The notes: generated by a model from the sequence alone, not told the origin. A stretch of DNA of 64,000 bases from Hirundichthys speculiger (GCA_018398805.1 JAGFBZ010000011.1:372001-436000), one strand, 5' to 3'. Counted from the first letter of the stretch, positions 36,367 through 47,948 are shown. Made by a program: numbers and translations.

Positions 36367-38253
36367 TGTTGTCATAGACCACTGTAGCTTTAGCTGCAGA
36401 CTGTTGAAGGATATCTACAATCGAAGTCACACCAATGTGAATGAAAGTAGGATTATTTTTAAATGCACAATGTAAAGAGAACTCTGAGTTGGAACTACAC
36501 AACTTTGTAGCTTAAGAAGCTCACTTATTAGTGAGGCTAAAAAAAAAAATAGTAATAATATCAATAATAAAAATAATAAAAGCAACTTAAAGTTGTTGGA
36601 GCATAAAGATTGGACTCTCGCACAATGGACTAAAGTCCAGATCCACCCTGTTCCAGAGTGAAAGACCTGAGAGTTGTACACATTCTGTAAAGCAGGTAAC
36701 TGTAACGGATTGTGTTGAAGATTTTTTTAATCATTGCAATTTACTATATTGAAAAAAAAAAAAGTTGCATTTCTGCAGTTAAAAAAACAGGATTTACTGA
36801 GCTTAAACTGTAAATCACCTCACCCATCATAAACATCAGATCTTGGCAAAAATTTAAGACAACTCTGGATGGAAATGCATATTGTGATGTTGCATAGGCT
36901 TATTGAAGTGATGCTGTGGTGATTGAATGCTATTATCAAAGCTAAAGGGGGTCTGGCTGGGGCCAGTCTGGGACTACATCAGTATGAGTCTCAGTTTCAC
37001 AAAGTACTACTGTTTCAACATCAGTCCTCCAAGGTTAAAAGCAAGGTAATTTGAGCCTGTCAGTCTTATCAAATTCATTGAATACAATTAATATTTTCTG
37101 TGGCAAGCTCATACTGCTCTAACCTCTAAATGACACCGAGCCCCTTGGTGGCTGCGCACTGTCACAGGAGCGCAGACGAGTCCGACATTTGGATGCATCA
37201 GATGTTTTGAGCATTTCCATGCACGGCTGTTCACTTCCTTTAATTGTGTGGTACATTTTTGCTTTGAGGAATCAAAGTTTTAGGTGACTTTGTCAAAAGA
37301 CACAAGCTTAACAACATCATTTAGTTAGGAACATAGCCTTTTTTATTTATGATAACAAATATTTCAGCAAGCGTTTCTTGGCGATAAACAGAGGATAATG
37401 ACCTTTTACCGAGTTGCCCCTTAGCAGCTTAATTTACATACAGATATACTTAGAGCAAGATGTTTTCAGATTTATTAAACATTTACTATTTGTCTGATTT
37501 GAGATGGATCAAGGAGAAATGGATCTAGCTTGTCATCAGAACTCGTTAAATTCAGTTTCCTCATGAGCACTCGACTTTTATGGATAATGAGAGCAGAAAG
37601 TGGACATTGATCTTTAGCCTTTAATGTTGAGTGTGAAGCAAAGAACTTCAGTCTGCTAATAAGAAAATTTGTTGAAGGATGAAACATATGCACTCAAATA
37701 TTTATGCTGGAATTACATTTCACTATTCAAAATGATAAAAATCTTATTTTATATTTTATTTAAAGCTTGGAGTGCATAGATCACCCCACCCTCCCCCTTC
37801 TGCAGCAACCAAACCTCTGTCTTAATGCACACACTTGATAATTTCATGCACAGGAGAAAGACTTGTAATTGCATTGTTTTGCTTACCTTGTTATCAAGTT
37901 AGCATTTTTTGTTGTTGGTTGTTAGCAATTCTTAATTCAAAAAAGCTCAGAACAAAAAGTCTGCACCCTCAAAAAAGCCGACATTAGGCTACTTTCTTGA
38001 AAAGACAGCCTCTTGCACTGCCACTCCCCGTCCTGAGCGAAGAGAAGAAAGACCTTATGACAGTGCGTTGCCATAATGATGTGAATACATAGTGAACTCC
38101 AGATTTACGAGTGGTTTGTTTGACTAATTAATGTAGCAGCTGACATAAATGCTGTCTGTTTGGTTACCAGCAAAGAAGACAATCTGATAAAGATGTCAAT
38201 GTGGAAATAATTGCTATTGAATATGAACTGTCTGTTGCACAAAGTCGTCTGCT
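36367..38253. other. Unclassified sequence, no gene seen
   Basis: No repeat family, RNA gene or exon could be recognised. The sequence lies between a LINE tail and the small candidate ORF. Confidence 0.4.
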
Positions 38254-38493
38254 TTAACAATCCTGAGAGCAGTTTGCACCCATACAATTCTCACGACTGA
38301 AAGTCCAGGAATCCTTTTCCTGTCCATAAGCTTTTAATAACCAATTTGTTGGATCAGCTTTATTCAGGAACTCATTTGTTGCATTTCCCGCCCTCTGTGT
38401 TCGTGCCCCTTGATTCATCCCTTTCATCAATTCGAGGGAATCTATGGTGATGGCCAAGCTCATTAAAGTTACAACCATCAAGAAAGAACTCAT
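38254..38493 (-). CDS. Candidate small secreted peptide or its first coding exon
   Basis: I do not recognise the protein. The 79-residue frame opens with a plausible signal peptide: MSSFLMVVTLMSLAITIDS has a hydrophobic core at residues 4-16 with small residues before a likely cleavage after Ser19. The rest is hydrophilic, without repeats or low complexity, and has three cysteines near the end (C-x4-C-x3-C) before the stop. A TGCAG acceptor-like site lies 4 bases before the ATG, with a C/T-rich tract (minus strand of 38525-38547) upstream, and a GTGAGA donor-like site falls inside the frame at 38294-38289. Secreted peptide genes often start translation just inside exon 2, so this may be such an exon, with the cysteine end then being intronic. 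It could still be a chance ORF. Confidence 0.3.
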   Translation of the reverse strand: MSSFLMVVTLMSLAITIDSLELMKGMNQGARTQRAGNATNEFLNKADPTNWLLKAYGQEKDSWTFSRENCMGANCSQDC

Positions 38494-39329
38494 TTACTGC
38501 ACTGGTATCCAAGATCAATAGTGGAGTAAAAAAGAGGGGGGATGTCTAATAGTTTGATGCTGGTGCAGCCGACATATGGGAGGGAGTCAGGATGACGAAA
38601 GTGGGGAAGAAAAAAAAACTTGGTTTCTAAGTCCCATCATAACATGCTGTTTGGTTTATTTTTCGATGGTGGCTTGACCACTTGCAGATTTCCTCTATTT
38701 AGCTTTGCCTGCCTTTTTTTTAAAAACAGTTTTACTGAATGAAGCCTGGGCTTCAGAGATCAAAGAGTATTTCAAGTCGTTTCTTAGTTTATTCATCCAA
38801 CAAATATTATTTCTATCATTGCTCCTGTATAAACCGTAAGCAGAGTGTATGTGAAAAAAGATTCAAATTCAAAAAAGACGACAAAACAAAAACAAAGCAA
38901 GGAAGGGAAAAAAAAAACAACAACAAAAAAAGAAAAACCCATAATAGGACCCCATCCCCAGCACCTAGGATCAATAAACTAAGTGGTATGCTGCTGATTG
39001 GGGATTATTATTTGCCACAGTTCTCTGGTCAGCATCACCCTTTTGACTTCAGTGTTTTCAATAATGTCACAGTTAATTGTTTTCAACTGAGATGGGTGAT
39101 CACGAAGCTAATTGTTCTCCTTGCTCCACTCGTGCACACACAGGAAAAGAAAATTACACAGGGTGTCTCCCTTCAGTATGTTTAATAATTCATGAGTTTA
39201 AAAATCATGAAAGCATTAGCATGAACATGATTTCTCTATTTATGCTCCAAACACAAGCCTTCATGTAAGATTGTCATTATTGCATAAATTGGCCTTTAGA
39301 AAAAATGAGCAAAGCAGGTTTTTTTTTTT

Positions 39330-39360
<31 letters not shown>

Positions 39361-39671
39361 CAAAGACATACATTAAAAAAGGTGAAATCGGTCACTCTAG
39401 ATTGTATGAAGTCAGAGGGAGTATGTGCATGAACGAGCAAGTGAGCCTAAAAACTAAGTGGAGATTGGATGATTTTAATGACTACAATTAATGATAGACC
39501 TACCAGAAATCACCTCTCATGGACTTTGTCTTGAAACTTGAAGGATAAAATTAAAGAAAAATATTCAGGTTACCATCCACACTGATGACCTCTGGAGTGA
39601 TGAGGAAAAAAATAATAATTTCAGTGTCATTACCACAAAAACACTCAACAGCATTTTATTTCATACTTGTT
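38494..39671. other. Unclassified sequence with T21-G21 tract
   Basis: No gene is recognised. A-rich DNA at about 38870-38935 creates lysine-rich frames that are not credible as coding. At 39319-39360 there are 21 T followed by 21 G. Confidence 0.4.
39319..39360. repeat. Homopolymer junction T21-G21
   Basis: Twenty-one T are followed directly by twenty-one G. Such tracts are unstable, can form quadruplex or triplex structures, and are common sites of sequencing error. Confidence 0.85.
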
Positions 39672-39861
39672 AGGAAAGGTTTTTTTTCTCCCTACGTGGG
39701 AGTTTTTTACCTGCCATTATCATTGATTGGATTTAATGATATAATCTTAGTTGATGATATTTGCTCGGGGGTCATGCTCTGGGTCTCTGTAAAGCGCCTA
39801 GAGACAATTGTCATTGTAACAGATGCTATATAAATAAAATTGAATTGAATTGAATTGAATT
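39672..39861 (+). mobile_element. 3' tail of an L2/Rex1-type LINE (copy 3, short)
   Basis: This contains the last 190 bases of the family: TACCTGCCATTATCATTGAT, TTTGCTCGGGGGTCATGCTC, CTCTGTAAAGCGCCTAGAGA, ATTGTAACAGATGCTATA, and an end of four GAATT repeats. It is closer to the 35-kb copy than to the others. Confidence 0.75.
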
Positions 39862-40404
39862 GATATTCATCAGAAATAGAAACACCTGACCTTATAATTT
39901 TTAGGTTGAATGGTTCGAATGAAACAAACAAAGCAGTGTTTTTCCTTTCACATCATGGTCCAAGGTACAAGATACATATATCACATAAAAAGATGAAAAA
40001 TATTCAAACTTGGTTGTGCTTTGGAGAACAAGAAACAAACTCTTCAACCATTCTTCTGTCACTTACTGAAGCTTTTTCTGTGGATTTTTCTGCATTAAAC
40101 GTACGCTGCTGTGATGAAGGATGACTTCAGGTGAGGACGACCTGAATTTGACACTTTAAAACTGAGTATTATTAGGATGAAGATGCGTGTTTGCTAAAGT
40201 ATAGTTAGGTGTAATTTTAAATGGATACTCCAACATTTGGGATTTATCCTGTTTTGTCATCAACCCCTGAGTTAGTTATGAGGGATAAATACTTTATCTT
40301 CTCTGTGCATCCAACAACCCAGGCTGGCAAAGCATTATCCCTTGAAGTGGATTGCACCACCTAGCATGAAAATAGACTTCCAAACAACTCCAAAATGTTC
40401 TTAA
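39862..40404. other. Unclassified sequence before the piggyBac element
   Basis: No gene or repeat is recognised. The last four bases (40401-40404) are the TTAA target site. Confidence 0.45.
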
Positions 40405-40678
40405 CCCTAGAACACCATTGCCGGGTGGTTTTCACCCGAGCAAATACATTTATGTGATTTTCATTATGCTGCGTTTATCTGAGTGTCATGGGTCTCTGGG
40501 TAGCTTCAGCATTGTCTTTGACATCTTTGATGGCATGGGTGTTTTCCTAATCCAAAACACACTTTTTCCTACAGGCACATGTTTGGGTGATTTTCACCCA
40601 GCAATAGTGATAGAAGGTAAAGTAGGTTTTGGGTGGATTCTACCCAGGGAAAGTGTTAGTGTATAAAATCAGGCAATC

Positions 40679-41226
40679 TTGCCCACTTTCAAGGTTGACA
40701 ACATTCGAAACTGCCACATTTACTTTGCCTACTTCAACTACAGCTTTGCTCCTGTCGCAGAGTTGGTGTCTCTGGCATCCCAGCAAGTGCTGGGATGTGC
40801 TTTCTTCCACTATGGCTGTGGAAAAAAGACCAAAAGATGGCCCCTGTGCGTGTTCTATGGCATGATAAACGCTGGTGTGATAAACTCATACACAAGGAGA
40901 ATGCAATGAAGAGAGCCTACAACTACCTGGAGAGAAGGCCTTATATGCAGGCTCTGGCACTCATCAAACCATGGGGAGAGCAGAGGCTCTCCTGTTCAAA
41001 TCTGTCACGTCAACTCAGAATCCTGATCTGTACCGTGCTCAACATCCCTTCCCCTGGTACTCTTGGCAGTGAGGGAGGACCAGTGGCAGCAGAAAGCAGT
41101 GGTCCCTTAGTGAGGTGTGCTGACTGCCCCTCAGGGTCGGACAGGAAGACACGACACAGGTGCCACGTCTGCCGTCGACCAGTGTGTCCAGGCCATTACT
41201 ACCCCGCGTGTACCGATTGCATGTAA
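40679..41226 (+). pseudogene. piggyBac transposase C-terminal remnant
   Basis: PiggyBac transposase excises and inserts DNA at TTAA. Two overlapping frames carry this piece. The first, 40679-40909, has KRWPLCVFYGMINAGVINSY, the conserved RWP..VF..M...INS block after the third catalytic aspartate. The second, 40795-41226, continues with YMQALALIKPW, LSRQLR and a C-terminal cysteine-rich domain (CADC, CHVC, CPGH, CTDC), the zinc-binding module that recognises the element's ends. One frameshift near 40895-40905 separates them. Everything upstream, including the first two catalytic aspartates, is missing, so it cannot catalyse transposition. Confidence 0.85.
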
Positions 41227-41569
41227 GGAATAAGGTAAGTAAGAGTGGTCCTGGAATTGCATGTTGTCTTTATTTAGTGCAGTGGTTATGAATAACTATC
41301 ATAATGTGGGGATTTCCAAGAGAATTCATATTATGATAAAGTTATTTTTGTCAGCTGGTCATTTTTACCCATTCAAAATATGACATATTTTGTTCTTCTC
41401 TCCTGCAGCTATTTGTGTGCCAAGGACACTGAGCCTTCACCAGGGAAGTCTCAAATATCTCAGGAATGGGTGGACCAAAAATCAAGTTTCCATCTTCATT
41501 ATTATTTTTTTAGGAATTTTTTGTTCCCAAATTCCTAATTTTCCAGTAATGCGTCGCGTCTTCTTCCGC

Positions 41570-41965
41570 TTATCCGAGGTCGGGTCGCGGGGGCATCAGC
41601 CGGAGTAAGGAAGCCCAGACCCCCCTCTCCCCGGCCACTTCCTCCAGCTCCTCTGGGGGGATCCCAAGGCGTTCCCAGGCCAGCCGAGAGACATAGTCCC
41701 TCCAGCGTGTCCTGGGTCTTCCCCGGGGTCTCCTCCCAGTGGGCCGGTGCCCGGAACACTCACCAGGGAGGGCGTCCAGAGGCATCCTAACCAGATGCCC
41801 GAGCCACCTCATCTGGCTCCTCTCGATGCGGAGGAGCAGCGGTTCTACTCTGAGCCCCTCCCGGATGACCGAGCTTCTCACCCTATCTCTAAGGGAGAGC
41901 CCGGCCACCCTGCGAAGGAAGCTCATTTCAGCCGCTTGTATCCGCGATCTTGTTCTTTCGGTCAC
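41570..41965 (-). pseudogene. LINE protein C-terminus
   Basis: The frame reads RTRSRIQAAEMSFLRRVAG, then RSQMRWLGHLVRMP, and ends with GVWASLLRLMPPRPDLG. This is the highly conserved C-terminal tail of an abundant fish LINE, thought to act in RNA or target binding. It ends only about 20 bases from the element's 3' end. It is in frame throughout and better kept than the upstream parts. Confidence 0.75.
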
Positions 41966-42508
41966 TACCCAAAGCTCATGACCATAGGTGAGGGTGGGAA
42001 CGTAGATCGACCGGTAAATCGGAGCTTCGCCTTCCGATTCAGCTCCTTCTTCACCACAACAGACCGGCGCAGCACCGCATCACTGCAGATGCCGCACCGA
42101 TCCGTCTGTCGATCTCCCGCTCCATCCTTCCCTCACTCGTGAACAAGATCCCGAGATACTTAAACTCCTCCACTTGGGAAAGGACCTCATCCCCAACCCG
42201 GAGAGGGCACTCCACCCTTTTCCTTGTTTCTTGTTCTTTCGGTCACTACCCAAAGCTCATGACCATAGGTGAGGGTGGGAACGTAGATCGACCGGTAAAT
42301 CGAGAGCTTCGCCTTCCGACTCAGCTCCTTCTTCACCACAACAGACCGGCGCAGCACCCGCATCACTGCAGATGCCGCACCGATCCGTCTGTCGATCTCC
42401 CGCTCCATCCTTCCTCACTCGTGAACAAGATCCCGAGATACTTAACTCCTCCACTTGGGAAAGGACCTCATCCCCAACCCGGAGGAGAGGGCACTCCACC
42501 CTTTTCCG
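41948..42508. repeat. 281-bp tandem duplication inside the nested LINE
   Basis: The segment beginning TCTTGTTCTTTCGGTCACTA at 41948 recurs at 42229, and the two copies stay nearly identical for about 280 bases, ending at CCACCCTTTTCC. The normal LINE has this stretch once, so the copy carries an internal tandem duplication covering the end of the RT and the start of the C-terminal region. Confidence 0.88.
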
Positions 42509-43252
42509 GCTGAGGACCATGGTCTCGGATTTGGAGGTGCTGATTCTCATCCCAGCCGCTTCACAACCGGCTGCGAATCGCTCCAGCGAGAGCTGTAGAT
42601 CACGGCTCGATGAAGCCAAACAGAACCACATCATCTGCAATAGCAGAGACCCAATCCTGAGGCCACCGAACCGGATCCCCTCGACACCTTGACTGCGCCT
42701 AGAAATTCTGTCCATAAAAGTAATGAACAGAATCGGTGACAAAGGGCAGCCTTGGCGGAGAGTCCAACCCTCACTGGAAACGAATCCGACTTACTGCCGG
42801 CAATGCGGGACCAAACTCTGGCACCGGTCGACAGGGACCGGGACAGCCCGTATAAGGGAGTCCGGCACCCCATACTCCCGAAGCACCCCCCACAGGAATC
42901 CCCGGGGAACACGGTCGAACGCCTTCTCCAAGTCCATAAAACACATGTAGACTGGTTGGGCGAACTCCCATGCCCCTCCAAGACCCTGAAGAGGGGGTGA
43001 GAGCTGGTCCCACCGTTCCACGGCCGGGACGAAACCACACTGCTCCTCCTCAATCCGGAGTTCGACTATCCGAGGACCCTCCTCTCCAGGGACCCCTGAA
43101 TAGACCTTCCCAGGGAGGCTGAGGAGTGTGATCCCCCTGTAGTTGGAACACACCCTCCGGTCCCCCTTTTTAAAGAGGGGGACCAACCACCCCAGTCTGC
43201 CAATCCGGGGTACTGTCCCCGACGTCCACGCGATGCTGCAGAGGGCGGTCAA
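42257..43252 (-). pseudogene. LINE reverse transcriptase, multiply frameshifted
   Basis: Successive minus-strand frames read NYRGITLLSLPGKVYSGV (about 43140), EEEQCGFVPAVERWDQL, CFMDLEKAFDRVPRG (first catalytic aspartate, about 42930), and then SPILFITFMDRISRRSQG (about 42720). The catalytic pair is encoded near 42630 (…ATTGCAGATGATGTGGTT…, IADDVV) but in a frame different from the surrounding open stretch. LSLERFAAGCEAAGMRIS follows. The enzyme is inactive. Confidence 0.8.
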
Positions 43253-43881
43253 CCAAGACAGCCCCTCAGCATCCAGAGCCTTGAGGAACTCGGGCGGATC
43301 TCATCCACACCCGGGGCCCTGCCACCGAGGAGCTTTTTTAACCACCTCGGCAAACTCAGCCCCAGAGATAGGAGGAGAGTCCACCCCTGAGTCCCCAGAC
43401 TCTGCTTCCTCATTGGAAGACGTGTCGGCGGGGATTGAGGAGGTCTTCGAAGTATTCCCTCCACCGATCCACAACGTCCCGAGTCGAGGTCAACAGCTCC
43501 CCATCCCCACTGTATACAGTGTGATGGAGCACTGCTTCCCCCTCCTGAGACGCCGGATGGTGGACCAGAATCTCTTCGAAGCCGTTCGGAAGTCGTTCTC
43601 CATGGCCTCTCCAAACTCCTCCCATGTACGAGTTTTTGCCTCAGCAACCGCCAAAGCCGCGTCCCGCTTAGCCTGCCGATAACCTGTCAGCTGCCTCCAG
43701 AGTCCCACATGCCAAAAAGGCCTTATAGGACTCCTTCTTCAGCTTGACGGCATCCCTCACTGCTGGTGTCCACGAACGAGTTCTGGGATTGCCGCCACGA
43801 CAGGCCCCAACAACGACCTTACGGCCACAGCTCCGGTCGGCGCGCTCAACAATGGAGGCCCGGAACATAGCCCACTCGGAC

Positions 43882-44413
43882 TCAATGTCCCCTGCCTCCC
43901 TCGGAACATGATCGAAGTTCCGCCGAGGAGGTGTGAGTTAAAGCTCCTTCTGACAGGAGACTCTGCCAGACGTTCCAGCAGACCCTCACAACACGTTTGG
44001 GCCTGCCAGGTCTGACCGGCATCCTCCCCCACCATCTGAGCCAACCCACCACCAGGTGGTGATCAGTTGACAGCTCCGCCCCTCTCTTCGCCCGAGTGTC
44101 CAAGACATGCGGCCGCAAGTCCGACGATACGATTATGAAGCGATCATCGAACTGGCGGCCTAGAGTGTCCTGGTGCCAAGTGCACATGTGGACACTCTTA
44201 TGCTGAACATGGTGTTCGTTATGGACAGTCCATGACGAGGCACAGAAGTCCAACAAACAAAACACCACTCTGGTTCAGATCGGGGGGGCCCTGCCTCCCA
44301 ACCACACCCCTCCAGGTCTCACTGTCGTTGCCCACGTGAGCATTGAAGTCCCCCAGCAGAACGAGGGAGTCCCCAGATGGAACATTCTCCAATACTCCAT
44401 CCAAGGACTCCAA
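43882..44413 (-). pseudogene. LINE apurinic endonuclease fragment
   Basis: This domain nicks target DNA to prime reverse transcription. Frame 44413-44219 carries [18 protein letters not shown], in which the GDFNAHVG motif includes the catalytic Asp and Asn. Frame 44268-43882 carries MCTWHQDTLGRQ and ELSTDHHLVVGWL, the C-terminal S-T-D-H-H motif with the catalytic histidine. A frameshift near 44220-44265 splits them. The N-terminal metal-binding part is missing through 5' truncation. Confidence 0.8.
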
Positions 44414-44671
44414 AAAGGGTGGGTACTCTGAACTGCTATTTCACAACCAGTAATTTTGGAGCATTTTTATATGGTCCTCTAATGATGCTTTTCTTTCATT
44501 TTGTTAGACATGACACGTTTTAAAATAAAGAAACTACTCAAATTTGTCATGTATTGTCATGTTTGAATATTTGATGACAAGTACTTTTTATTGGGTTGTA
44601 TTATCTCGGGTAAAAATCACCCGGCGTTAGTGATGGTGTTTTGAATTTGAGCGATAGTGTTCTAGGGTTAA

Positions 44672-45850
44672 TGACCTGTACATTTACCTTGTGCATTGAT
44701 AAATATGTAATCAATCAATATGAATCAAATGATGTTGTGACTTTATAAGTAAAAAGGGGGGGAGGGAGCACATTTTAAAAGGATTATTGTTGAAAGTAGT
44801 TAAAAGTGTTTAGTCCTGCCACTCCCGCCCCCCCAATAATTAATCTCTTTGTGGCATTGTAGTATATCCCTGTGTTAAAAATGTGTGTACACAACATCCT
44901 AAACAACTAGGAAGAAAAAAAAAAAGAAAAGAAAGATTTGACCTTGGTAGATTTAGGCCAAAGTGCTGCACTCAAGCCGTCTATATTGAATTTTAGTTTG
45001 TGTTTGCTTTGAGATAGAAGGGGGCAGAAAAAGCCATTTAGTCCAAAGCCCAAAGGATTATATTGTTTTTTTTTTCTTTTAAATACCACGTTATATGTGA
45101 TATTTTCAGTTTAATAAATGAACACATACTGTAACCCATAAAGAGTTATCCAAAGAAGTTTTTTTCCAAGTTATAGTCAAGATATGGTAGAGAGATGATG
45201 GGCAAAAAGGCAAAAACAAATGTCTAAATTACCTGGAGAAAAACAAGAAATGGGGGGGGGGAACAACAAAATCAAGTTTGAAAAAGTACTTCACTTCTAA
45301 ACCAGCTTTTCATATGAGAGGTGAACCATGTTTCTTAAAGAAGAAAAGAAGTTATTTTCTGTTTGACTAGATAGGATTACCCAATGCCCCCATGATGACT
45401 GAGAGTCTACATCCCAAACAGCTGAGGGAAAGGTACTTGACTTAACTCGGTGTCTCAGTGATACTTGTGTAGCATCAATCATCCATTTTTTTTGTTTAGC
45501 TGATGCCTGCACTTCCTCCTGAAAAGTTAACTTTACTCTGTGTTACAGCACAGCAAACAATGGAAGCAAAATAAAGCAGCATACACATTTCAGTATACAA
45601 CAAGTGGGTATATATAAAGTAAAATAGATTTCAGATCTTGTGAGCTCCTAAACATAAACCTGTGAGTCTCATCTTCTCAATGCTAAAAACATCAGTTAGG
45701 AAACTTGAGGAAAGGTAGTGTAGACTTTAATGAGAACCAGCGCATAGCTCTCCCCGAATATTCCCCAAGGCACACAATGGCATATGGTCCTTATGGACCC
45801 AAGGAAAGAAACATCTGGCTACTGAAAATGATGTACGACGAATAGCAACT
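44672..45850. other. Unclassified sequence, no gene seen
   Basis: No repeat or gene is recognised between the piggyBac right target site and the minisatellite. It is A/G-rich with short homopolymers. Confidence 0.4.
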
Positions 45851-46058
45851 GGTGGTAACTTGGTAGATAGACAGACAGACGAATAGCCAGTTGGTTAGAT
45901 AGATGGACAGACAAATCGCCAATTGGATAGATGGATAGCCAGTTGGATATTCTATTTCAGTCTCCACAGTGAAGTGATTCACACGATTGATTCGGCTCAG
46001 GTTTTACACTGGATGTTGAAGCAACTGGGACTCGAGGCCAAACCTGACGATAAAGAGC

Positions 46059-46141
46059 TGTCAGAAGTGGGATTCGAACCCACGCCTCAAGGGGAGACTG
46101 CGACCTTAACGCAGCGCCTTAGACCGCTCGGCCATCCTGAC
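46059..46141 (-). tRNA. tRNA-Leu, anticodon AAG (copy 1)
   Basis: Transcribed on the minus strand from GTCAGGATGGCCGAGCGGTC, with A-box sequence in the D arm and the B box GGTTCGAATCC. The acceptor stem (GTCAGGA/TTCTGAC) pairs fully and the discriminator is A. The anticodon stem CTGCG/CGCAG encloses TTAAGGT, giving AAG, read as IAG after deamination. The long variable arm is normal for Leu. This is the best-preserved of the five copies. Only a three-T run follows the 3' end, so the pol III terminator is weak. Its body matches the vertebrate Leu-CAG isoacceptor, so the AAG anticodon is unexpected. Confidence 0.9.
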
Positions 46142-47506
46142 TGGTGTGTGTGTTTGTTGTGTGTGTGTGAGTGTACACATTGGTAGATAGACGTACAGAT
46201 GAATAGCCAGTTGGTTAGATAGATAGATGAATAGACAGTTGGATAGATGGACAGACACGAGAATAGCCAGTTGGATTGGTTAGATAGATAGATGAGATAG
46301 CCAGTTGGATAGATGGACAGACGGATAGCCAGTTGGATAGATGGACAGACCATAGCCAGTTGGATAGATGGATAGCCAGTTGGATAGATGGACAGACCAC
46401 TAGCCAGTTGGATAGATGGACAGACCACTAGCCAGTTGGATAGATGGACAGATGGATAGCCAGTTGGATAGATGGTCAGACGAATAGCCAGTTGGATAGA
46501 TGGATAGACGAACAGCCATTGGATAGATGACAGCCAGAGCCATGGATAGATGGACAGATACCATAGCCAGTTGGATAGATGGACAGATGGATAGCCAGTT
46601 GGATAGATGGATAGCCAGTTGGATAGAGGTGACAGACGATAGCCAGTGGATAGATGGACAGACCAATAGCCAGTTTGGATAGATGGGATGGACGAACAGC
46701 CAGTTGGATAGATGGACAGACGGATAGCCAGTTGGATAGATGGTCAGACAGATAGCCAGTTGGATAGATGGACAGACGAATAGCCAGTTGGATAGATGGA
46801 CAGATGGATAGCCAGTTGGATAGATGGTCAGACGAACAGCCAGTTGGATAGATGGACAGACGGATAGCCAGTTGGTTAGATGGACAGACGGATAGCCAGT
46901 TGGATAGACGAACAGCCAGTTGGATAGATGGACAGATGGTCAGACGAACAGCCAGTTGGATAGATGGACAGAGATAGCCAGTTGGATAGATGGACAGACG
47001 GATAGCCAGTTGGATAGATGGTCAGACGAACAGCCAGTTGGATAGATGGACAGACGGATAGCCAGTTGGATAGATGGACAGACGGATAGCCAGTTGGATA
47101 GATGGACAGACGGATAGCCAGTTGGATAGATGGACAGACCACTAGCCAGTTGGATAGATGGACAGATGGTCAGACGAACAGCCAGTTGGATAGATGGACA
47201 GACGAAAAGCCAGTTGGATAGATGGATAGACGAACAGCCAGTTGGATAGATGGTCAGACGAAAAGCCAGTTGGATAGATGGACAGATGGATAGCCAGTTG
47301 AATAGATGGACAGACCACTAGCCAGTTGGATAGATGGACAGACGGACAGACGAATCGCCATTTGGATAGATGGATAGATGAACAGCCAGTTGGAGGATAG
47401 ATAGGAATAGACAGTTGGATAGATGGACAGACGGAAATCCAGTTGGATAGATGGACAGACGGATAGCCAGTTGGTTAGATGNCAAGGCCAAATCTACATA
47501 AGGAAG

Positions 47507-47589
47507 TGTGAGAAGTGGGATTTGAACCCACACCTCAAGGGGAGACTGCGACCTTAACGCAGCGCCTTAGACCGCTCGGCCATCCTGAC
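47507..47589 (-). tRNA. tRNA-Leu, anticodon AAG (copy 2, acceptor mismatch)
   Basis: Same sequence as copy 1 in the D arm and anticodon arm, with anticodon AAG. The B box is GGTTCAAATCC. The 3' acceptor strand reads TTCTCAC instead of TTCTGAC, giving a C-C mismatch at the third acceptor pair. The downstream flank is shortened near the ambiguous base at 47482. It may be a functional variant or a pseudogene. Confidence 0.75.
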
Positions 47590-47948
47590 TGGTGTGTTTA
47601 TGTGTGTGAGTGGTAGATGGATGGACAGACCACTAGCCAGTTGGATAGATGGTCAGACGAACAGCCAGTTGGATAGACGAATCGCCCGTTGGATAGATGG
47701 ACAGACCACTCGCCTGTTGGATAGACGAACAGCCAGTTGAATAGCCAGTTGATTAGATAGTTGGACAGACGAATAGGCAATTGGATTGATGTACGAACAG
47801 GCAGCTGGTTAGATAGATCGACGAACAGCCAGTTGGATATTCTATTTCAGTCTCCACAGCGAAGTGATTCACATGATTGAATCTGCGCAGGTTTTACACT
47901 GGATGTTGAAGCAACTGGGACTCAAGGCCAAATCCAACGATAAGGAAG

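Larger units (their letters stand above)
41551..44446 (-). mobile_element. APE-type LINE (RTE-like) nested in piggyBac
   Basis: The LINE is inserted antisense within the piggyBac 3' region. It is flanked by an exact 8-bp duplication, CCAGTAAT, at 41543-41550 and 44447-44454. On the minus strand it runs from a truncated endonuclease (near 44440) through reverse transcriptase to a 3' end with CGACCTCGGATAAGCGGAAG at 41564-41583. Frames are broken many times. It is GC-rich compared with the flanking DNA. A 281-bp tandem duplication lies inside it. The clade (RTE-like or another APE LINE) is inferred from endonuclease and RT wording. Confidence 0.88.
40405..44667 (+). mobile_element. piggyBac-family DNA transposon with nested LINE
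   Basis: The termini CCCTAGAACAC and GTGTTCTAGGG are inverted and are flanked by TTAA on both sides (40401-40404 and 44668-44671), the defining target of piggyBac. Short palindromes of the form GGGTG-N-CACCC sit near both ends (40422-40438, 40584-40600, 40630-40646, 44607-44623). The plus strand encodes the C-terminal part of a piggyBac transposase at 40679-41226. Removing the nested LINE (41551-44446) and one copy of its duplicated target leaves about 1.36 kb, too short for a full transposase. The element was therefore internally deleted before or after the LINE arrived. Confidence 0.92.

Noticed and set aside
41739..43682. Plus-strand open frames of 75-179 codons in GC-rich DNA
   Set aside because: These are antisense shadows of the nested LINE, whose minus-strand frames carry the endonuclease and RT motifs.
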